Part shown: piece by piece, positions 1 through 8,112 of the stretch
How positions within the stretch are numbered: position 1 is the first letter of the stretch
How the letters are laid out: each line of letters begins with the position of its first letter
NCBI RefSeq assembly: GCF_021227995.1
Contig: NZ_CP089301.1
Location: 930,001-994,000, forward strand
Length of the DNA: 64,000 nt
Direction: 5' to 3'
Origin: Novosphingobium kaempferiae
Lineage (GTDB): Bacteria > Pseudomonadota > Alphaproteobacteria > Sphingomonadales > Sphingomonadaceae
Notes under the pieces: generated by a model
What the model was told of the DNA's origin: nothing
The model's database searches: none
The model's input: only the letters and a program-made list of their open reading frames with translations
Program-made: the position numbers and the translations under genes

Positions 1-347
1 TTTCCGGGTTCCGAAGCCGAGCGGCGCAACGGCAAAAGCAGCAGAAAACCGCCGATCACGGTCGGTCCGGCGAGACGCGGCAGCAGTTGCCAGAACTGCG
101 TGCCGACCTCCCAGAACGACCATACGACCGTGACCAGCAGCATCACCGCATAGACCGAAAGTCCGCGCGCATCGCCGCGCCAGAGCAGGATGCCGGAGCC
201 CAGGCAGGCGAGGCCGGCCAGCAGATAGTAGGGCGATCCGCTCAGCATCAGCAGCTTCACCCCGCCGAGGACGAGCACCGCCCCGATCGCGAGCAGCAGC
301 ACTGCCGCCAGCCAGCGCGGCCAGCGGATTTCCTTGTCACCCTTCAT
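1..347 (-). CDS. gcd: Membrane-bound PQQ glucose dehydrogenase, N-terminal membrane part (cut by window edge)
   Basis: The first 115 residues read MKGDKEIRWPRWLAAVLLL and continue with four to five hydrophobic helices, including SPYYLLAGLACLGSGILLWRG and a WSFWEVGTQFWQLLPRLAGP segment. That segment is typical of the membrane anchor of the membrane-bound PQQ dehydrogenase family for glucose, quinate or shikimate. Such enzymes oxidise aldoses in the periplasm and pass electrons to ubiquinone. The PQQ propeller lies outside the window, so the substrate cannot be fixed; glucose is the commonest. The ATG at 347 follows GAGAGGACGCGAGG. It lies 61 bases downstream of the lipoyl gene on the same strand, so read-through from that operon is possible. 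Confidence 0.82.
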   Translation of the reverse strand, partial: MKGDKEIRWPRWLAAVLLLAIGAVLVLGGVKLLMLSGSPYYLLAGLACLGSGILLWRGDARGLSVYAVMLLVTVVWSFWEVGTQFWQLLPRLAGPTVIGGFLLLLPLRRSASEPG

Positions 348-408
348 CCTCGCGTCCTCTCCCGGAACGTCTGCCCTTATGCTGAAAATCCGGCCGAAAC
401 CGCGGTGT

Positions 409-651
409 TCAGCCCGTTTCGATCACCGCGATCGCAGCGCGGACGTCCACGGTTTCCCCCACTTCCGCGACGATCCGCAGCAGCGTTCCCGATACCGGAG
501 CAGGCACTTCGACGGTGGTTTTCGCGGCTTCCACCTCGACGAGATTCTCGCCTTCTTCCACCCGGTCGCCCGGCTCCTTGAGCCAGCGCACGATCTCGCC
601 GTCCTGCATTCCCATGCCGTATTGCGGCAGGACCATCGTGAATTCGGCCAT
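409..651 (-). CDS. Stand-alone lipoyl (biotinyl/lipoyl-attachment) domain protein
   Basis: An 80-residue protein that is only a lipoyl domain. It has the VLPQYGMGMQDGEIVRWLKE opening, the hairpin EVEAAKTTVEV carrying the lysine to be lipoylated (about residue 44), and the closing VSGTLLRI segment. Lipoyl domains normally form the N-terminus of the E2 acyltransferase of 2-oxoacid dehydrogenase complexes; here the E1-binding and catalytic parts are absent, with a clean stop. It is the last gene of the E1-alpha/E1-beta set, 9 bases after E1-beta, with SD GAGGAG. It probably accepts the acyl group made by the E1 pair. Biotin is less likely because the lysine is not in an MKM motif. Confidence 0.85.
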   Translation of the reverse strand: MAEFTMVLPQYGMGMQDGEIVRWLKEPGDRVEEGENLVEVEAAKTTVEVPAPVSGTLLRIVAEVGETVDVRAAIAVIETG

Positions 652-660
652 TTTCGCTCC

Positions 661-1653
661 TCAGGCTGACTGGTACTGAACGGCACCTACGAGGCGCCTA
701 GCGGCATCTACAATGCGCTCAACCGACGGGTAGAGCGGCTTTTCGATGTGCGGACTGAACGGCAGGTGCGTATCGGGAGTCGTGATCCGGACAACCGGCG
801 AACGCAGTGCGTCGAAGGCCTCCTCGACGATGGTGGCGGCGATCTCGCTCGCCGCGCTGCACGTCCGGTTGGCGGGATCGACGCAGATCGCGCGACCGGT
901 CTTGCGGACCGACTTGAGGATTAACTCGCGGTCCAGCGGGACCAGCGTGCGGGGGTCGATGACCTCCACCGAGATGCCCTCGCCCTGCAACTGCTTCGCC
1001 GCCTTCAGCGCGACGTTCACACCGCCGGCGATGGCGATGACGGTGATGTCCGTGCCTTCGCGCTTGATGTCGCCCTTGCCGATGGGAACCACGAAGTCGG
1101 GATCGTCGGGCACTTCGGCCTTGTTCATCCAGCATGTGCCGTCCTCGAAGCACATCACCGGGTCGTCGTCGCGTATGGCGGCCTTGAGCAGGCCCTTCAT
1201 GTCGGCGGCGTCGGAGGGAGCGATGATCTTGAGGCCCGGCATGTTCATGAACATCGGGTAGGGCCGGTCCGAATGCTGCGCCGCGTTGGAATTGCCGTAG
1301 AACATGCAGGAGCGGATCACGAGCGGCAGCCGCGCCTGCCCGCCGTAGATGTAGCGCGACTTGGCGATGATCGAGCAGATCTGGTCCATCGCCGGGTAGA
1401 GGAACGAGGACAGCGTGGCATCGACGATGGGCCGCATGCCCACCATCGCCGCGCCGCCTGCAGCGCCGATAAAGCCGTTCTCGGAGATCGGCGTGTCGCG
1501 GATGCGCTCCTCGCCGAAACGCTCGACGAAGCCGGTGGTGGTGCCGAAGACGTTGCAGCGGATATCCTCGCCCATCATGAAGACGGCGGGGTCGCGCTCA
1601 AGCTCCTCGGCCTGCGCCTGATAGATCGCTTCGAGGAATGTGATCCGGGCCAT
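661..1653 (-). CDS. 2-oxoacid/acetoin dehydrogenase E1 component, beta subunit
   Basis: A 330-residue E1-beta (transketolase pyrimidine plus C-terminal domain). It opens MARITFLEAIYQAQAEELER. It keeps the GED motif near residue 28, the conserved acidic residue in DTPISENGFIGAAGGAA that activates TPP, and the C-terminal VIDPRTLVPLD motif of the transketolase_C domain. With E1-alpha it should decarboxylate a 2-oxoacid, or cleave an acyloin or diketone, and load the acyl unit on a lipoyl group. SD AAGGAGAT precedes the ATG. The last codons overlap a short repeat (672-709), so the extreme C-terminus may be recent. The substrate is unknown; pyruvate, branched 2-oxoacid and acetoin enzymes all share these motifs. 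Confidence 0.9.
   Translation of the reverse strand: MARITFLEAIYQAQAEELERDPAVFMMGEDIRCNVFGTTTGFVERFGEERIRDTPISENGFIGAAGGAAMVGMRPIVDATLSSFLYPAMDQICSIIAKSRYIYGGQARLPLVIRSCMFYGNSNAAQHSDRPYPMFMNMPGLKIIAPSDAADMKGLLKAAIRDDDPVMCFEDGTCWMNKAEVPDDPDFVVPIGKGDIKREGTDITVIAIAGGVNVALKAAKQLQGEGISVEVIDPRTLVPLDRELILKSVRKTGRAICVDPANRTCSAASEIAATIVEEAFDALRSPVVRITTPDTHLPFSPHIEKPLYPSVERIVDAARRLVGAVQYQSA
672..709. repeat. Short dispersed repeat (CTGAACGGCAC family), copy 1
   Basis: GGTACTGAACGGCACC (672-687) is shared exactly with 6837-6852, followed by GAGGCGC in both. The rest (CCTAGCGGCATCT) matches 29319-29332. It lies in the last codons of E1-beta. Confidence 0.5.
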
Positions 1654-1667
1654 TATGGTATCTCCTT

Positions 1668-2684
1668 TCAGGCGCCAAGGTTCGCGTGCGCGGCGACGTC
1701 GGCGGGGATCGGCAGGCGCTCGACGAAGACGTGGTCGAAAGCCTCCTCGAATGTCGGGTAGGCGCTTTCCCGTGCGAAGCTGAGCGCGTCAGCCACTTCG
1801 TCGGCGATGGCGTTCTCGATCGCGGCAAGGTCTGCCTCGGCCACACCGTCGGAAACCAGGCGCGCGCGGTAGAGGGCGATGGGATCGCGGCCCACCCATT
1901 CCTCATGCTCCGGCCCGCGCGGGGTCAGGTCGCGCCCCATGTTCACCGCATGGTCGGAATAGCGGTAGGTCTTGGTCTCGATCAGCGTCGGGCCCTTGCC
2001 CGCGCGGGCACGGTCGACCGCCTCGCGCACGGCGTCCTCAACCGCGTCCACGTCCTGCCCATCGACGATGACGCCGGGGATGCCGTAGCCGTGCGCGCGG
2101 TCCGCGACGTTCGCCCCTGCCACCGCCGAGGAGGTGGGCGTGGACATGCCGAAACGGTTGTTCTCGCACACGAAGATCGCGGGCAGCTTCCACACGGCGG
2201 CAAGGTTCATGCCTTCGTGGATCGCGCCTTCGCTGGATGCGCCGTCACCGAAGAAGCACAGCGCCACGCGGTCCAGCCCCTGCAGCTTCGCGCCCAGAGC
2301 CGCGCCCGCCGCGACCGGACCGCCGGAGCCGACGATGCTGGTCTCGCCGAGGCTGCCCATCGAAAAGTCGGAGAGGTGCATGGAGCCGCCCTTCCCCTTG
2401 CACACGCCCGTCGCCTTGCCGAGCAGTTCGGCCATCAGCGGGCGCAGCGTCGATCCCTTGGCGATGGGATGGCCGTGGCTGCGGTGCGTGCCGACCATGT
2501 AGTCGTCGTCGCGCAGCGCCATGCAGGCGCCGACGCCCGATGCCTCCATCCCCGCGTAAGTATGCAGAGCGCCGGGGATCTCGCCCGCTGCGTGGATGGT
2601 CTCGGCCTTGGTCTCGAACTGGCGGATGCGCTGCATCCGGCGGTACTTTTCGAGCCTGCGGTCATTGTCGCCGATGGCGGTCAT
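1668..2684 (-). CDS. 2-oxoacid/acetoin dehydrogenase E1 component, alpha subunit
   Basis: A 338-residue E1-alpha carrying the TPP/Mg2+ motif that runs from GDGASSEGAIHEG to CENN (about residues 145-178). It also has GKGGSMH and a THRSHGHPIAKG segment typical of acetoin/pyruvate dehydrogenase E1-alpha. It forms an alpha2beta2 enzyme with the next gene, 14 bases downstream. A strong SD (AAGGAGAGAG) sits before the ATG. Upstream is a 142-base gap holding a REP-like palindrome, which separates this E1/lipoyl block from the M24 gene of the same strand. No E2 catalytic domain or E3 lies nearby, so the complex must borrow them or work in an unusual way. Confidence 0.9.
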   Translation of the reverse strand: MTAIGDNDRRLEKYRRMQRIRQFETKAETIHAAGEIPGALHTYAGMEASGVGACMALRDDDYMVGTHRSHGHPIAKGSTLRPLMAELLGKATGVCKGKGGSMHLSDFSMGSLGETSIVGSGGPVAAGAALGAKLQGLDRVALCFFGDGASSEGAIHEGMNLAAVWKLPAIFVCENNRFGMSTPTSSAVAGANVADRAHGYGIPGVIVDGQDVDAVEDAVREAVDRARAGKGPTLIETKTYRYSDHAVNMGRDLTPRGPEHEEWVGRDPIALYRARLVSDGVAEADLAAIENAIADEVADALSFARESAYPTFEEAFDHVFVERLPIPADVAAHANLGA

Positions 2685-2721
2685 CGCTCTCTCCTTGTTT
2701 GTTTCACGGCGTCATCGTTGG

Positions 2722-2815
2722 ACGCGCTGGATTGCTTCGCTTTGCTCGCAATGACGAAAGAGGGTTCCCTATTCGTCATTGCGAGCGGCGCAGCCGCGCG
2801 GCAATCCAGCGCGGC
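2722..2815. repeat. REP-like palindromic repeat, copy 1
   Basis: The left arm (2727-2756) contains the words ATTGCTTCGC and CTCGCAATGACG; the right arm (2774-2809) is its diverged inverse beginning CGTCATTGCGAGCGG. The same CGTCATTGCGAGCG word recurs at 8035, 8231, 14409 and 18001. The element fills most of the gap between the M24 gene and E1-alpha and can form a long hairpin in the transcript, which may separate expression of the two parts of the operon. Confidence 0.85.
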
Positions 2816-2826
2816 GCCCGCGGCCT

Positions 2827-4140
2827 TCACGTCGCATCTGCGGGTTCCGCAGCCCCAAGCTCCTCGCTTTGCGCCTCGAACAGTTCGAGCGGGGCCGCGT
2901 ACATCGGTTCGGGAGCGCCTGCCGTGATCGCGTAGACGTTCTCCATGTGGCAGGGGCCGAGCTTCGCGCCGAAGTAGAGGCTGTCGAGCGAGATCAGCAT
3001 CCCCTCCTCCATCACGAATCCGTCCTTCACCCCGGCAAGTCCCGCCGCCGGGAAGGCCAGCGGGATTTCCAGCGGCATCAGGCCGATCCCGTGGGCGACG
3101 ACGAGCAGCTTTTCGGGCGTGGCGATGCCGTTGGCCTTCAAGTGCTCGTAGCCGATGGCGGGCAGGCTGGCGGTGGAGACGCCGGGGCGCAGCCGGTCCA
3201 CCATCTTGAGGAAGGCGTCGCGCAGCACGTCATGCTGGTGGCGGTATTCCGGGCTCGCCCTGCCGAGGACGGCGGTACGGTTGATGTCCACCCAGAAGCC
3301 GTCGTGGATGCCTTGCGTCTCGAGGATGACGATGTCGCCCCGGCGCAGCGCGCGGTTGCCGCGCGTGCGGAAAAGGTCGGGGATGAACTCGTCGGCCTCG
3401 TAAGCGCCGCCGAACAGCATAGCGCCTTCGTCCACCGGAATCACTTCGTTGCGGACCATGAAGTCGCAGATGCGCGCCTGCACGTCGTTCCAGTCCGCGC
3501 CTTCGTGCAACAGCGATCCGGCGTGGGCGATGATGCGGTCGGCCAGCTTGCCGACCTTGCGGTAGCGTTCCAGTTCGCCCGGCGTCTTCACCACGCGCAC
3601 GCGCATCATGAAGTCGAGCACGTCGGAATATTCGTGCGGCACCCTGCCGGAAATGCGGGCGGAGACGCGGTGCTCGTCGAAGCCGATGGCCTTGCCCGCC
3701 ATGCCGTGATCGGCAAGCCCTTCGGCGATGGCGGCGGCGACGTCCGGCTGACAGGTTCCGGCGATGGCGCCGAGCATCCCCGCCGCATCCTCGGCAAGCT
3801 GGCCGCCGTTGCGATCGGGGTCGATGTAGCGGCTGACCTCGCAGAAGTTGAGCATGTCGAACGTGCGCACTTCGGCGAAAGTGCAGGCGTCGTCGTCCCT
3901 GTTGAGCACCGCGACGAGGCCGAGGTTCGCCTCCGGGATTACCAGCGTCAGCGGCTTGGCCGGGTCGGCGTAGACGATGGCGGCGGCCATCGGCTCCATC
4001 TGCTGCCAGCGCTCAAGGATCGAGTGATAGCCCACGGCATAGCGGACATCGTGCGGATGGCTGAGAACGACCGCATCCAGCCCCTCCGCCGCCATCATCG
4101 ACCGGAGGCGGTCGGCGCGCGGGTTCGAAGGTGCGGTCAT
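2827..4140 (-). CDS. M24-family metallopeptidase-like protein (creatinase/Xaa-Pro fold)
   Basis: A 437-residue pita-bread-fold protein with a creatinase N-terminal domain (about 1-170, ADRLRSMMAAEGLDAVVLSH) and an M24 catalytic domain. The metal-ligand positions read VILETQGIHDGFWVDINRT, VAHGIGL, ISLDS and HMENVYAI, giving E, D, H, D, E instead of the usual D, D, H, E, E. The fold covers aminopeptidase P and prolidase but also non-peptidases such as creatinase and the DMSP lyase DddP, so a role on a small molecule is quite possible in this catabolic operon. Its ATG overlaps the stop of the upstream cupin gene by four bases. Confidence 0.85.
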   Translation of the reverse strand: MTAPSNPRADRLRSMMAAEGLDAVVLSHPHDVRYAVGYHSILERWQQMEPMAAAIVYADPAKPLTLVIPEANLGLVAVLNRDDDACTFAEVRTFDMLNFCEVSRYIDPDRNGGQLAEDAAGMLGAIAGTCQPDVAAAIAEGLADHGMAGKAIGFDEHRVSARISGRVPHEYSDVLDFMMRVRVVKTPGELERYRKVGKLADRIIAHAGSLLHEGADWNDVQARICDFMVRNEVIPVDEGAMLFGGAYEADEFIPDLFRTRGNRALRRGDIVILETQGIHDGFWVDINRTAVLGRASPEYRHQHDVLRDAFLKMVDRLRPGVSTASLPAIGYEHLKANGIATPEKLLVVAHGIGLMPLEIPLAFPAAGLAGVKDGFVMEEGMLISLDSLYFGAKLGPCHMENVYAITAGAPEPMYAAPLELFEAQSEELGAAEPADAT

Positions 4141-4595
4141 GCCGCCTCCTCCAGCCCCTCGTTGGCGACGTTGGAAATGACCTCGCCCTTCGCCACGTCG
4201 CGCAGGAATTCGTGGTTGAGGATGAAGCGGATCTCGCCCGCATCGTCGAGGAACGCGACGGCGCCGTGGCCCATGAAGAGGTATTCGGTCACTTCGTCGC
4301 AGCGCGCCTCGTTATGGCGCGATCCGATGGGTTCGTAGCCGTAAGTGCCCGCAGGCGCGGAGCCGACGTCGTAGATCAGCTCGCCCTTGGTCACGAAGTA
4401 CTGCCCGTGGCCGAGGTGCCAGTGCGGGGCGAACGTCGCGCCCGGTTCCATGTGGACCCAGAGCACCCAGTCGCCGGTTTCCTCGCTGTAGCGCAGCAGG
4501 CGGATGGTGGTGCCGGTGCCGAGCGCGACTTCGTGGCAGTCGTTGATATTGACGATGAGGTCGCCGAGTTTTCCGGCATCGTGCTGAACGGTCAT
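4137..4595 (-). CDS. Cupin protein, ChrR / dihydroxyacetophenone-dioxygenase-like
   Basis: A 152-residue single cupin. The metal motif reads FAPHWHLGHGQYFVTKGEL (about residues 54-72) with a further histidine in IGSRHNEA. This arrangement resembles the small ChrR-type cupins that include 2,4'-dihydroxyacetophenone dioxygenase. The usual cupin glutamate position after HxH appears to be glutamine. It may be a ring- or C-C-cleaving dioxygenase, or an isomerase, in the operon. It lies between an SDR (30-base gap, SD AGGAG) and the M24 gene (ATGA overlap). Function beyond the fold is not shown by the sequence. Confidence 0.78.
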   Translation of the reverse strand: MTVQHDAGKLGDLIVNINDCHEVALGTGTTIRLLRYSEETGDWVLWVHMEPGATFAPHWHLGHGQYFVTKGELIYDVGSAPAGTYGYEPIGSRHNEARCDEVTEYLFMGHGAVAFLDDAGEIRFILNHEFLRDVAKGEVISNVANEGLEEAA

Positions 4596-4625
4596 GGTTG
4601 TTCTCCTCTCTCGTATTCGTATGGC

Positions 4626-5384
4626 TCACATCGTTGCGGTAAGGCCCTCGTCGGCAGGGATGACCGCGCCGTGCAGCGCGCTCGACTTGTCATCCAGCAG
4701 GAAGCAGACCAGTTCGGCGATCTGCTCCGGGTCCATGAAGAACTTGCGGCGCGGGCTGGGATGGCCGTCCATCAGCGCGGCGATGGCCTGCTCGCCCTCC
4801 GGCGTGCGCAGGTTGGCCGTCAGCGGCGTCGCCACCGCGCCGGGGCACACGCAGTTGATGCGGATGCCCTTGGGACCGAGTTCGGCGGCCAGCGTGCGTG
4901 CCAGCATCGCGACGCCCGCCTTGGATGCGCTGTAGGCGCTGTCGCCCGCGCGACCTGCGGTGCCGCTCACCGATCCGATGAACACCGCCGCGCCGCCGCC
5001 TGCCGCGATCATCGCGGGCAGCACCGCCTGCGTGACGTAGAAGCTGCCCTTGAGGTTCACGTCGATGTGCCGGTCGAACAGCGAGAGCGGGCTCTCCGGC
5101 ACCGGATTAGGCGCCCAGACCGCCGCGTTGTTGACCAGCAGCGTGACGGGGCCAAGGCTGTCCTCGATCCCCTTCACCGCCGCCGCGACGGCATCCGCAT
5201 CGGCGATGTCGACATGCACCGCATGGGCGAGCGTGCCCCCTGCAACCTCCCTGTCGAGATCGGCCTGCGCCGCATCGGACAGCACGGCGACCCTGGCCCC
5301 CGCCTGTGCCAGCAGTTTCGAGACGGCGGCGCCGATGCCGCTGGTGCCGCCCGTGACGAGCGCGACTTTGCCTGCGACGCTCAT
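4626..5384 (-). CDS. SDR family oxidoreductase
   Basis: A 252-residue classical short-chain dehydrogenase. It has the NAD(P) motif TGGTSGIG (about 11-18), NNAAVW (about 86), catalytic serine in GSVSG, and YSASK catalytic Tyr/Lys. It ends with a normal SDR C-terminus. It oxidises or reduces a hydroxyl/keto group; the substrate is unknown. Its ATG overlaps the stop of the preceding SDR (ATGA), so the two are translationally coupled within the 6474-409 operon. Confidence 0.92.
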   Translation of the reverse strand: MSVAGKVALVTGGTSGIGAAVSKLLAQAGARVAVLSDAAQADLDREVAGGTLAHAVHVDIADADAVAAAVKGIEDSLGPVTLLVNNAAVWAPNPVPESPLSLFDRHIDVNLKGSFYVTQAVLPAMIAAGGGAAVFIGSVSGTAGRAGDSAYSASKAGVAMLARTLAAELGPKGIRINCVCPGAVATPLTANLRTPEGEQAIAALMDGHPSPRRKFFMDPEQIAELVCFLLDDKSSALHGAVIPADEGLTATM

Positions 5385-6160
5385 TGCGCGGTGAACCCGC
5401 CGTCGACGATCAGCTCGGATCCGTGCATGTAACCCGCCTCGTCCGAGGCGAGGAAACGCACGGTCTTGGCGACGTCGATGGGGTCGGCCATGCGCCCGAT
5501 CGGGTGCGCCGGGGCGAGCCCGGCGGCGGCTTCCTCCACGGTGCTGGCAAAGCCGTTATCGACGATGCGCTGAAGGATGTGGTCCACCATCCCGGTCTTC
5601 ACCCCGCTGGGATGCACCGAGTTGACGCGCACCTTGTAGCCGAGCGCGGAGAACTCCATCGCGCAGGCCTTCACGAACAGCGTCGCCGCGCCCTTGGACG
5701 TGCAGTACCCGACATGCAGCGGCGAGCCGATCTTCCCCGCGACCGAGGAGATCACGACCACGGAGGCCCCGTGCGGCAGGCTCTCGCCCGACCGCTTCAG
5801 GAGCTGCGCCGCCACCTTGGTGCCGAGGAACACGCCGTCCACGTTGACCGCCATCTGCTTGCGCCATTGCTCGATCGTCGTATTCTCCATCTTCTCGACG
5901 ACGACGATACCTGCGACATGGACCAGTACGTCGAGCCGCCCGTACTGCTGCTCCACCGCGCCGATGGCGGACTGCCACGATCCCTCGTCCGTCACGTCGA
6001 GCGAGAGGTAGGAATCCCCGGTCCAGCTGCCCGCATCGGCGGGCAGGTCCGCGCCGACCACGGTCGCGCCGGCCTCTGCCAGAGTGCGGGAAATCTCGCT
6101 GCCGATGCCGCCGGTGCAGCCGGTGACGAGGGCGATGCGGCCTTCGAGGGAACGGGTCAT
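5381..6160 (-). CDS. SDR family oxidoreductase
   Basis: A 259-residue SDR with TGCTGGIG at the nucleotide site, VHVAG in place of the usual NNAG, a serine pair in VISSVAG, and YCTSK at the active site. It ends SELIVDGGFTAQ, as many cyclopentanol/3-oxoacyl type SDRs do. The two adjacent SDRs could oxidise two neighbouring alcohols to a diketone for the TPP-dependent enzyme downstream, but this is inference. It overlaps the ABM gene upstream (ATGA) and the second SDR downstream (ATGA). Confidence 0.92.
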   Translation of the reverse strand: MTRSLEGRIALVTGCTGGIGSEISRTLAEAGATVVGADLPADAGSWTGDSYLSLDVTDEGSWQSAIGAVEQQYGRLDVLVHVAGIVVVEKMENTTIEQWRKQMAVNVDGVFLGTKVAAQLLKRSGESLPHGASVVVISSVAGKIGSPLHVGYCTSKGAATLFVKACAMEFSALGYKVRVNSVHPSGVKTGMVDHILQRIVDNGFASTVEEAAAGLAPAHPIGRMADPIDVAKTVRFLASDEAGYMHGSELIVDGGFTAQ

Positions 6161-6474
6161 GCGTGTACTCCTGCCTTGGCGGCTTCGCCCAGAATGTCGA
6201 AGACGCGGATGTCGGGATCACCGTCGAGACAGGCGTAGCCTTCGGCCGACATGGCGACGTGATAGGGGCGGTTGGCGTGGGCCTCCTTGGCCTCCTCGCT
6301 GGTGAAGATTTCGGCGAAGGCGAAGGCGTTCGGATCGTCCTGCGAGCGCATGACCTGGAACAGCAGCGTCTCGGTCTCGTTGGCGCGCACGTCGATCTGG
6401 AGCTGGGTGATCAACTCCATGAAACGCAACGTCTTGTCCGGCTTGGTGCGCACATGCATGATGACTGCAATCAC
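6157..6474 (-). CDS. ABM-domain monooxygenase (putative quinol monooxygenase)
   Basis: A 105-residue dimeric ferredoxin-like ABM protein: IAVIMHVRTKPDKTLRF at the start and the family feature ETETLLFQVMRSQDDPNAFAFAEIF in the middle. Such proteins oxidise quinols or polyphenols without cofactors, or act as cyclases and chaperones. It is the first gene of the minus-strand operon. The start is GTG at 6474 preceded by GAAAGG. Only 17 bases separate it from the start of the plus-strand TPR gene, so the operon promoter must lie inside that gene's 5' end. Confidence 0.85.
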   Translation of the reverse strand: MIAVIMHVRTKPDKTLRFMELITQLQIDVRANETETLLFQVMRSQDDPNAFAFAEIFTSEEAKEAHANRPYHVAMSAEGYACLDGDPDIRVFDILGEAAKAGVHA

Positions 6475-6491
6475 GAAGAGGGCCTTTCGTC

Positions 6492-7994
6492 ATGTGGGGG
6501 GAATTGCTGGCAGAGGCCGCGCGGGCTGCTCAGGGGCCTGAGCCCGAGAGCGCCCGGCCGCTGGTGGATCGCCTGCTGGCGGAGCGTCCCGAGGATGCCG
6601 ATGCGCTGACCCTGGCGGGCATCGTGGCGCAGCGGACGGGGCGCGTGGAGGAGGCGCTGGATGCCTTCAGAAAAGCGAGGGATTCCGCGCCTCTCGACGC
6701 TGCGCGGCACCAGAATCTGGGCGTCGCGCTCAAGAATGCGGCGGCCTTCGACGAGGCTTTGGAGGCCTTCGCCACAGCCCTCGACCTGCGCCCCGGACAT
6801 GCGCCGACGCTGGCAAATCTGGGCTCGTGCCTGATCGGTACTGAACGGCACCAAGAGGCGCTTGAGGTGCTCCAGGGGGCACCTGACAACGCCGATGCGC
6901 TCACCAACAGCGGCGTGGCGCTGGCCCGGCTGGGCCGTCATGCCGAGGCGGTCGGAAAGTACCGCCGCTCGCTCGAACTGCGCCCCGGTCATCTCGATAC
7001 TGCGCTCAATCTGGTCGATGCGCTGTCCGGTTCGGGGCAGCGGGTGGAGGCCGAAGATCTCGTCCGCCAGGTACTGCGCGCGCAGCCGCGCAATGTGCGT
7101 GCGGCGAACCAGCTTGGGCTCCTGCGCGAGCAGGCGGGCGACTTCGCCGGAGCCGTTTCGGCGATGCGCGCGGCCTTCGATCCTGCTGCGCCGAACCACG
7201 CCCTCGGCGTCAATCTTGTGCGCAGCATGATCCGGGCCGGAGAGGCACGCGATGCGCTGGCCGTCTGCGGTACGCTGGTGGGTACACAGCCCAGCGTCAC
7301 GACACCGCTGGCGCTTGGAATTGCTGCGCAGCATAAGCTGGGCTGGAGCGAGGATCAGGCGAAGCTGATGGCGCTCGACCGCTTCGTCACCGTCCACGAT
7401 ATCGAGGCCGCGCCGGGCTTCGCCGACCTTGCCACGTTCAACGCCGCGCTGGTCAGGGAGCTGCGCGCGCACCCTTCGCTCACCTTCGAGCCCGAGGGTC
7501 TCGTCACCCGGCAGGGGCGACAGAGCGACGATCTTGCCGATGCCGATACGCCCGCGCTCAAGGCACTGGCGCAATTGGCCCGCGAGCACCTTGCCGCCGC
7601 CCATGCGCGCCTTGCCGCCGAGCCTGCCGACCACCCCTTCCTGCGCGCCCTGCCCGCCGAATGGAGCCTGACGCTGTGGGGCACGATCCTGCGCCCCGGC
7701 GGCGAAGTCGGCCCGCACATCCATGCACCCAACTGGCTGTCGGGCGTCTACTATCCCGAGTTTGCCGAATTCGAAGCCGGGAGCGAGGACGGCGCCTTCG
7801 CCATCGGCCTCCTGCCCGAGGAACTGGGCGGCGGCGGCACGCCGGTAATCCACCAGCCCCGCGCGGGGCGGATGATCCTGTTCCCGTCCTACCTGTGGCA
7901 CGCCACCCTGCCCTTCGGCGGCGAGCGGGAGCGCATCAGCTTCGCCTTCGACCTCGTTCCCAAGGGCGTAGGCCGTCCGCACAAGCTGCGCTGA
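6492..7994 (+). CDS. TPR protein with C-terminal 2OG-Fe(II) oxygenase domain
   Basis: A 500-residue protein with tetratricopeptide repeats over about residues 5-250 (for example ARHQNLGVALKNAAAFDEAL and DALTNSGVALARLGRHAEAV). A putative 2-oxoglutarate/Fe(II) oxygenase domain covers about 385-495. The iron ligands and 2OG-binding arginine can be read in GPHIHAPNWLSGVYY, ILFPSYLWHATLPF and GERERISFAFDL. The family is common in sphingomonads next to TonB-receptor genes and may hydroxylate proteins or small molecules. A more distal ATG is possible because the 5' end holds the promoter of the divergent operon. A short repeat word (6837-6862) lies inside the coding region. Confidence 0.85.
   Translation: MWGELLAEAARAAQGPEPESARPLVDRLLAERPEDADALTLAGIVAQRTGRVEEALDAFRKARDSAPLDAARHQNLGVALKNAAAFDEALEAFATALDLRPGHAPTLANLGSCLIGTERHQEALEVLQGAPDNADALTNSGVALARLGRHAEAVGKYRRSLELRPGHLDTALNLVDALSGSGQRVEAEDLVRQVLRAQPRNVRAANQLGLLREQAGDFAGAVSAMRAAFDPAAPNHALGVNLVRSMIRAGEARDALAVCGTLVGTQPSVTTPLALGIAAQHKLGWSEDQAKLMALDRFVTVHDIEAAPGFADLATFNAALVRELRAHPSLTFEPEGLVTRQGRQSDDLADADTPALKALAQLAREHLAAAHARLAAEPADHPFLRALPAEWSLTLWGTILRPGGEVGPHIHAPNWLSGVYYPEFAEFEAGSEDGAFAIGLLPEELGGGGTPVIHQPRAGRMILFPSYLWHATLPFGGERERISFAFDLVPKGVGRPHKLR
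6837..6862. repeat. Short dispersed repeat (CTGAACGGCAC family), copy 2
   Basis: GGTACTGAACGGCACC followed by GAGGCGC, matching 672-698. It is inside the TPR coding region (encoding about GTERHQEALEVL). Confidence 0.45.
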
Positions 7995-8034
7995 AAAATC
8001 AACGTTCGGCCACCTGCGCCTCCCCAACCCACCT

Positions 8035-8112
8035 TCGTCATTGCGAGCGTAGCGAAGCAATCCAACGTCGTGCAAACCGCGCTGGATTGCTTCGCTACGC
8101 TCGCAATGACGA
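8035..8112. repeat. REP-like palindromic repeat, copy 2
   Basis: A 78-base near-perfect inverted repeat with arms containing CGTCATTGCGAGCG and ATTGCTTCGCTACGCTCGCA around a 20-base loop region. It is placed between convergent genes. Confidence 0.9.

Noticed and set aside
2779-4338. 519-residue open frame on the plus strand across the M24 and cupin genes
   Set aside because: It is opposite to strongly motif-supported minus-strand genes, shows arginine/histidine-rich low-complexity composition, and has no recognisable domain: a GC-rich antisense shadow.
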